Part shown: positions 57,886 to 64,000 of the stretch, one piece after another
Layout of the letters: every line of letters starts with the position of its first letter
How positions within the stretch are numbered: position 1 is the first letter of the stretch
NCBI GenBank assembly: GCA_022818135.1
Contig: JAFMSR010000002.1
Location: forward strand, 54,824,160-54,888,159
From: Saxidomus purpurata
Taxonomy: Eukaryota; Mollusca; Bivalvia; Venerida; Veneridae
Length of the DNA stretch: 64,000 nt
Direction of reading: 5' to 3'
Notes under the pieces: generated by a model
Databases searched by the model: none
What the model was told of the DNA's origin: nothing
What the model saw: only the letters and a program-made list of their open reading frames with translations
Translations under genes and position numbers: made by a program

Positions 57886-58626
57886 CTATAAAAATCTAGC
57901 AATCAATCATTTTCATGTACTAAAATTTGCGCCGACTATTATTTTTAAAAGGTATTTTTTGTGTCGATAACTTTCTCATTAAAACCCGTTGTTAATTTTC
58001 AATCTTTTGCAAGATATTTGCTTAAATATACAATGATAAGATCAGGAATGAAAGCTACATTGAATCGATAAAAGCTGCAACTGCACATATAAGAATACAT
58101 TATAACCAAATGCTGCAGCTGATGTAAAGTACTAAATACAGATCTCCTGTCGCATATCCTTCAGACGTTTTTTGATTTACGCTCGACGGGCACGCATGCA
58201 TTTTCGAAAACGCTACACATGACGACATTATATTTTATGTTTCATCAAACGTGTTGGTGTTTTAAACCGTAGCAAAGAGACTTAGCTTTATTACGAAAGT
58301 AGGATTTCATTTGTCCACCTACAAAGGTAACGCCACAGGGGTCACCGTGTCTTGATCATATTCATAGACTTTTCGCTTTTTTTTCTTCTTCTTATCTTGT
58401 GCATATGAGATGTCGCCTTTAACCCTCTTCAGCTGTTAATATACTTGGGTTTGAGCGTAACATGTGTGCAGTTAGTCTATGAGAGATATGTGCACAATTC
58501 CGACAGCGACATATAGGCAAACGAAGAAAAAAGGTGTCTAATTTCGAGTTCAATTTTGTCTACAAGTGTCAGCATTTCCCTGAAATGTCTGATGTTTTTA
58601 GTATTTAGGAGCTGTTGGCATTGCGC
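57886..58626. other. No gene recognised
   Basis: A TTTTTTTTCTTCTTCTTATC pyrimidine run near 58378-58400 is the only notable item. Confidence 0.4.
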
Positions 58627-58796
58627 TTTAAAGAGGCCCTCCCTACATCTAACAGAATATATTCTCGAAACATAAAATATGTGTTCAATGAACGTAAAAT
58701 GATAAATAAATACAATTCTAAGAAGAACCTTTGGCAAAAATGCCTCATTCAACCACATTTAATCAATGTAGAGGCTCTCTGTAATAAATCAGCACC
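58627..58796 (-). mobile_element. MITE family A, partial (minus)
   Basis: Starts TTTAAAGAGGCCCTCCCTAC and runs to GTAATAAATCAGCACCCA, where it is cut. Confidence 0.75.
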
Positions 58797-58845
58797 CAAC
58801 CTTTATTTGTTTTTAGGTTTAGTTGTAATAGTGGTTATTTAGATT

Positions 58846-59011
58846 GCGACGCTTTTGAATTTGGAAGTGTATTTTTTTTAATTTAGAGATATACGTGACA
58901 GGAATTTATACTGGAGCCTTATTATATGACAATATGTTATAGAATACTTTATTTACTTACAGTTTGAAGAACTTTATTTTTGTACCAAGATCTGACAGCG
59001 ATCAGCTTTAA
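58846..59011. mobile_element. MITE family B, partial
   Basis: Right half only, from GCGACGCTTTTGAATTTGG to CTGACAGCGATCAGCTTTAA. Confidence 0.7.
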
Positions 59012-59266
59012 TTCATACAGGCAGCACGTGTTCCGTATGATAACTCTTTATATTGCATATACCAATAACTGTACTGTATGCATAATTTAAATTAATTATA
59101 CCTTGTACCAACACAATGGAAAATTTCTCAATTTACCACCTGTTGACTCGCCTAGCACATTTCGGTTCTTTTTAGATGTGTATTACAAACATAGAAATGA
59201 TACATCTGAAAACAAGATAACAATCGAAGTTTAAAAGTGCTAAAAGGCAGTCGTGTTGTCTGGGCT
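59012..59266. other. No gene recognised
   Basis: Short AT-rich interval between two MITEs. Confidence 0.4.
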
Positions 59267-59606
59267 TTAAAGGGACATACCCTTTAACTGATGTCAAACT
59301 AAATAACCCTAAAACATAAATAACAGAATCTTTGGAGGTATTATTACCTTTCTTTGAAGTTTCAGCTATGCATTCCCAGTCGTTATCAATAAAATCAGCG
59401 GTTTAAAATATACTGCAGTGCCGTAAACCTTCCAATAATGTACGTAAAGTTGTTAATTAATAGGTGGATGCGATTTATTACAGAAAGCCTCGGTGAAATG
59501 TGGCATTTATTAACATAGGTTCTTAAATATATCATTTTACGTTCATTGAACACATAATGTAAGTTTCGAGAATAAAAACTGCTAGATGTAGGGAGTGCCT
59601 CTTTAA
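59267..59606 (+). mobile_element. MITE family A, complete copy
   Basis: TTAAAGGGACATACCCTTTA to GGGAGTGCCTCTTTAA, with TTAA at both edges. Confidence 0.82.
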
Positions 59607-59669
59607 AGAGAAAATCTTTGTATAACGGAATCGTAATGTCAGGCGTAATTTAAGGCCGGATTTTAAATC

Positions 59670-60016
59670 TTAAAGCTGCTCACTCTCAGTTACCGTTGAA
59701 AAAAATATTTTTTTTTTTAAATTGACATACTTGTATAGAAACATAAAACTAAATGCTAGAATCAAAATATAAGCAGAAATCTAGGTAGGAATGTGCAGAA
59801 ATCGATTGAAAATGTCGGTTTCACGGCACCGATACACTATATGCTGATATTGGATTTCAAAAGCGTTTTGAATTTGGTATCGTATCATTTGAAATTTAGA
59901 GATATACGCAACAGGAATTTATCCTGAAGCCTATGATTATGTTCTAAAATACGTTATTTACATACAGTTTGAAGAACTTTATTATTTTACCAAAATCTGA
60001 GAGCAAGCAGCTTTAA
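59670..60016. mobile_element. MITE family B, complete copy
   Basis: TTAAAGCTGCTCACTCTCAG at the left, CTGAGAGCAAGCAGCTTTAA at the right. Same orientation as the 6456 copy. Confidence 0.82.
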
Positions 60017-60257
60017 GAACTCAAAGCAATAATTAAGCTTACACTTGTTTATAATACACATCAGGTGTATTATATATACAGTGTTTATTATGATATATTT
60101 GATGTATCGTGTGTGGATATATCATGGTATCTGCAACCTTAAGCTATTTTTATGTAATTTACAATTACAGCACATGGCACTTAAATTTACAACTATTCAG
60201 TGCAGAGATTAAATGACCGTGTGTTTTTCAAGTCTTGCATAGACCCATGTTCTTTTA

Positions 60258-60372
60258 AAATACCGCAGAGAACTTTGATAGATTCTGATTGGTCAAGAGC
60301 CCTTGTATATGAGCCCGTATATACCGTCTCCCATTTTGAGCCTCGTCGTTTAAGCCTTCTCTGATACGTCAT
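60258..60372 (+). repeat. Dispersed repeat shared with 38744-38895
   Basis: GATTCTGATTGGTCAAGAGC and CCCGTATATACCGTCTCCC as in the other copy, same orientation. Confidence 0.7.
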
Positions 60373-60471
60373 GTGGAAAAATAATTAATATTCAAAAGTT
60401 ATAAACTGAAAAGAAATCTCTAGTCGATGTTTAGCCTGCCCTCCCGTTACACATAAATGGCTACTAAAACG

Positions 60472-60921
60472 TCACTGGTAGTCACTTAGTTTTAAATAGG
60501 CTTATATAGGAAAAACTTTAAAATCTTCTTCTCTGAAACCACAAGGCCTAGAGCTTAGACATTTGGCATGTAGCATTGGCTAGTGAACCTTTACCAGGCT
60601 TGTTCAAATTATGACCCCGGAATCAAAATTGACCCCACACGGTGTGGGGGGTGGGGGGCGGGTTACTTAGTCTTACATAGGCTTACATAGGAAAATCTTT
60701 AAATATTCTTCTCTAAACCACAAGGCCTAGAGCTTTGATATTTGGCATGTAGCATTGCCTAGAAGACCTCTTCAAAGTTTGTTCAACTTTTGCCCCTGGG
60801 GTCAAAATTGACCTTGCCTGGGGGCCACTTGTTTGGTATATAACATTGTCTAGTGATCTTCCACCAGGCAAGTTGACTTGTACCAAGATGAGCAAATAGG
60901 GCCATCTTGGCCCTCTTGTTT
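60472..60921 (-). repeat. Helitron-like R2 copy, longest monomer array
   Basis: Two to three monomers (CACAAGGCCTAGAGCTT recurs at about 60539 and 60719; a spacing of about 180). Ends with hairpin GGGCCA-tct-TGGCCC (60899-60913) and TCTTGTTT (60914-60921). Confidence 0.72.
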
Positions 60922-60922
60922 A

Positions 60923-61050
60923 AATTTAGATATATACGTGGCAGGGATTTATACCGGAGCCCTTTTATATACTTTATGTTCTAAAATACGTTATTTATAT
61001 ACAGTTTGAAGAACTTTATTCTTTTAACAAAATCAGAGAGCGAGCAGCTT
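60923..61050. mobile_element. MITE family B, right half
   Basis: From TTAGATATATACGTGGCAGG to GAGAGCGAGCAGCTTTTA, immediately after the R2 terminus. Confidence 0.65.
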
Positions 61051-61678
61051 TTACTTCCCATAAACCTAAAATAGGAAGTAGACACATCATAAACTTGGCA
61101 GTTTCGTAAAGAATATTCAAATATGTTAGAAACAAATTGTCTGCGTGTTCAAAAAAATTTCAAAGTCGGTTTAAAAGGCTATCTTCAGCCGCTACCCGGC
61201 GACAGGATCTCATTGCTCCGATGAATTTCTGAACTTTATAACGCTCGTAAACTATCAATCATCGGTCAATTTTTATCATATTTCTTTTATTTTATTTATC
61301 ATTTCATATCAATAAAAAACCATCAAGTGTTCTTACATGAAAGAAAACTGTTAAACGTGGCGAGCTTTGCAAACGGACATGTGTCGATTTCCAACGCGCA
61401 ATAGCGCGCTTACCGTAATTCTAATAGGGCGGTTTGCATAATTTATTCATAAACGCAGGAGCATAGAACTTTTTTAGTGCGCTCACGGTTTCATGTGAAA
61501 AAAAAAATTTTCTCCAAAATGAATATTCTAGCATACAATATAAAAGTTAATGCTAGAATCAACAAAACATCTAAATTTTATTAAATTTCTCCAAAATGAT
61601 ATATTGTAGCATACAATGTACATGTAAAAGTAAATGCTAGAATCAACAACACATCTAAATTTCTAAGTAGTATTTTGC
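61051..61678. other. No gene; ~77-bp tandem pair at 61507-61665
   Basis: Two units share TTCTCCAAAATGA, TAGCATACAAT and AATGCTAGAATCAACAA, followed by ACATCTAAATTT. Elsewhere there is no frame or motif I can support. Confidence 0.5.
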
Positions 61679-61745
61679 AACAAGAGGGCTAAGATGACCC
61701 TATATCGCTCACCTGAGACCTATTTGTGACCATGTTGGTAGGTTT
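61679..61745 (-). repeat. Helitron-like R2 terminus fragment
   Basis: AACAAGAGGGCT-aagatg-ACCCTATATCGCTCACC: the same edge, hairpin and subterminal CGCTCACC as the R2 copies. Confidence 0.6.
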
Positions 61746-61994
61746 GGTTTAAGGATGTACTGAACTGAGATATTAGGCCGTAAGCCGGTCTGAATAACGG
61801 GAGGTAACTCTTGAAATCATTGTATGTCGTAATATCGTGATCGTTTAGTCAATAAATAATTTACATCTTTAACATGAAATAAACATTTTACATATGTTTG
61901 TCATAAAAAATAAATTGTTTCCCATGCATTTGCGTTGTTGTGTTTTGTGTTAATCCTTTTTTAAGGTGAAGCGCCAAGCAACTTTTCGTTCAAA

Positions 61995-62002
61995 TGACGT
62001 CA
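61995..62002. promoter_or_regulatory. CRE palindrome TGACGTCA upstream of a new gene
   Basis: A perfect 8-bp CREB/ATF site 260 bp upstream of the ATG at 62262, in a short stretch with locally raised CpG (GCGAAACGC, GATCGTC). Position fits a promoter element. No TATA box is evident. Confidence 0.4.
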
Positions 62003-62261
62003 TAATCATTATCGGCGAAACGCTTGAAAAGATCGTCTACATGTGTGTAAACACTGTTTTGTCTTTTATATGAGCTGAAATACTATGATGTTTTACATAA
62101 ATGTTGCTCTTTATGTCTAATATATTTTAGACTATCCAATTTAGGCTTGTGAAGACATGTTTTGCTTCTAAATTTAGAAATAAAGGCCGGTAATAAATCA
62201 ATATCCACCAAGTGACTGCATACATCAATCATTCAATATCAAATAAGTGAAATATTTTGTG

Positions 62262-64000
62262 ATGGTTTTGGAATATTTCTTCATCTGCTCGGCTCAATCG
62301 GGAATGAAATTTCACAAGGTGAGTTCTTGTTTCTGTGTTCTAGTTTGTGCATTAGTGAGTTGGTCAGTATGCACATAAAACCCATACAATTTGCAGAAAA
62401 TTTCAAACCGAAAGTAGAAGAAAGACAGTTCTGAGTTAGTCTGTTTACAAACAAATCATACAAGCTGCATACTATCTGATGGTGGTTTCAGTCAAGTGCA
62501 GCAAGAATTCACATTTTTATTTAAAGAGCTCCACCAGACTGTGTACATCATGTGTTTTAAAATAAATGAATTTTGTATCTTGAAAACTGACTGGGAGTGG
62601 GTGGGGGAAGGGTGTAGTGAATTGTGGCATTGTTTAAAAATTCTGAAAAATCCAGGCTCAATTCCTGATGCAGGCATGACTTTTTTCATAGATCTATAAT
62701 CCCTGATACCTGAATTATTTCCTGACAAGAGGTCAAGTTAGTGCAAGATTTTTTTTATTATAAATACATTGTATCATGTGTATTTCAGATGTGTGTGTTG
62801 GAAAAAAAATTTATTCAATTTTTGGATATGAGTAGTCACTGTATCGTTAATGTTTCATACAGACTTTCTATTTGATTGCTTCTACAAGCATTATGGATAG
62901 TGTACAATACTGCTGACAAAAAGCATGTCTATGGCATAGAAAATGTATACTGTATCTACTGTACCTGTAGATATATTAAAATCAAAGATTATGTGACATG
63001 AGTAATAGTTCCAAGTGCAAAATGTAAACATTTATGTGCTTCATATCTTCTGTGTTTTCAAAGTTTAAACTGTTTTCTTTGAGATAATCAGCATATTATT
63101 ACACTATTTTTTCAGTGCAAGCTCAATGCAGCCAGGATGTTATGCTCCAGTATTGTTTTGATTATGCCAAGCAGATATTTAACCATACCCAGCTCAAGGT
63201 ATGCATTAGAAACTGTATTATATATGTGTATAATAAGTTCAATTCAAGTGATGATTATAATGATGAATCATAATGATCTAATTCGTTATCAAATACTGAA
63301 TGTTCACTGACCTAATATTGTATGTAATTAACCTAGTGTCATTTACACAAAAGCATGTACATGCATACATTATATTACACTGTTTGATTTTTCTGTATCA
63401 ATGAACTTACAGGCTGACCCTCCCTAAAATTCCAAGGATGTTCCAGTGTATTAAATTGCATGATGTGACACAAGGTAAGAGACATTTCTGCATAAATTGT
63501 ACATATTTCAAGAAAATGGCTGTGACAATGTTCTATTTTGTAAACATTCCAAGATATATTTACAAAACAAAATGTAAAATTTCACTTTTCTCTAAGTAGA
63601 TGTTTTCATCTATTGTACTATGGTACTTACATATCTCAAGTATGTAGACCAACAAAAACTGATTGCACTCAGATATTGTTTGTTTATATTATTTGTTTTC
63701 ATTCTGTATATTTACAAGGTACTTTCATAATTTATTTTAAAAATGTCAAAATAATAAAGGTTCATAAACTGTTTATTATAACATGGCATGGTTGCAGGAT
63801 CCCTTTTTTATCTTTTGATTGAAAAAAAGATGTACAATGTTGAAATTTAGGAGAAAAACAAAAAAATGTAACATCTCTCATCCATTATTCATGATCATTC
63901 ATTTCCAGGACAAACTGTAACTGCTTATGGACATTTTTTACAGGAAAAAATGAAAAACTGTCATTTGACATGTAAAGTGCATGTGCAATACCTAGATCTG
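62262..64000 (+). CDS. Spliced gene of unknown function, four exons, runs off the window
   Basis: Exons 62262-62318, 63116-63198, 63413-63474 and 63909-64000 (continuing). Junctions: AAG/GTGAGT, TTTTTTCAG/TGC, AAG/GTATGC, CTTACAG/GCT, CAAG/GTAAGA, TTTCCAG/GAC. Phases are 0, 2 and 1 and match at every join; the product is 98 residues with no stop. Exon 1 encodes MVLEYFFICSAQSGMKFHK, exon 2 CKLNAARMLCSSIVLIMPSR, exon 3 LTLPKIPRMFQCIKLHDVT, exon 4 GQTVTAYGHFLQEKMKNC. An in-frame TAA at 62244 precedes the ATG, which supports this start. Residues 28-40 are mildly hydrophobic, but there is no clear signal peptide. I do not recognise the family. A CRE site lies upstream. Confidence 0.7.

Overview
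This window is AT-rich animal nuclear DNA. GT-AG introns, long gene-poor stretches, LINEs, MITEs, Penelope-type retroelements and tandem repeats with 144-164 bp monomers that end in GGAC/GACC runs together suggest a bivalve mollusc. The species assignment is an inference; no alignment was run.

Layout. 1-25.4 kb holds almost no recognisable gene. It has a 46-bp minisatellite (1.5-1.8 kb), two TIR families of MITEs (6.5-7.4 kb, 18.5 kb), Helitron-like tandem elements (7.7-8.7 kb, 21.7-22.7 kb), a 4-kb element with roughly 0.6-0.8 kb terminal inverted arms (11.85-15.89 kb), and two short promoter-like patches carrying palindromic E-boxes. 25.47-34.68 kb is a second long-TIR element with TA flanks. 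A degenerate, nearly full-length L1/Tx1-type LINE (26463-33013), bounded by a 15-bp target-site duplication, has landed inside a satellite inside it. 34.9-35.5 kb is a pearl/Helentron-like element with three 164-bp monomers.

35.5-47.3 kb is dominated by one Penelope-like (PLE-type) retroelement family. One copy spans the reverse transcriptase (36.5-38.4 kb, broken). Copies in both orientations are 5'-truncated to very different degrees, down to tails of about 30-55 bp. All longer copies share a 3' part with an internal CA/TG microsatellite. Two of them sit in the intron of the clearest host gene in the window, an opsin on the minus strand (exons 42882-43021 and 40805-41604; the exon encoding TM1 was not found). 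Three further candidate exons flank it (38535-38705 +, 40261-40374 +, 39685-39981 -).

44.4-48.6 kb is a second, Jockey/CR1-like LINE split by about 3.2 kb of nested MITE, Helitron-like and PLE insertions. One PLE insertion interrupts a 237-bp tandem duplication, so the other copy preserves the empty site. 49-61.7 kb is again repeats: MITEs, a pogo-like MITE with perfect TIRs, tRNA-derived SINEs, a 36-bp minisatellite and CCATGG-rich DNA. At 62262 a new plus-strand gene starts; four exons with matching splice phases give a continuous 98-residue reading frame that runs off the window.

The main host-gene result is the opsin. It keeps the retinal-binding lysine, has an acidic residue at the vertebrate counterion position, and has a retroelement tail placed so that it supplies a second, in-frame splice acceptor.
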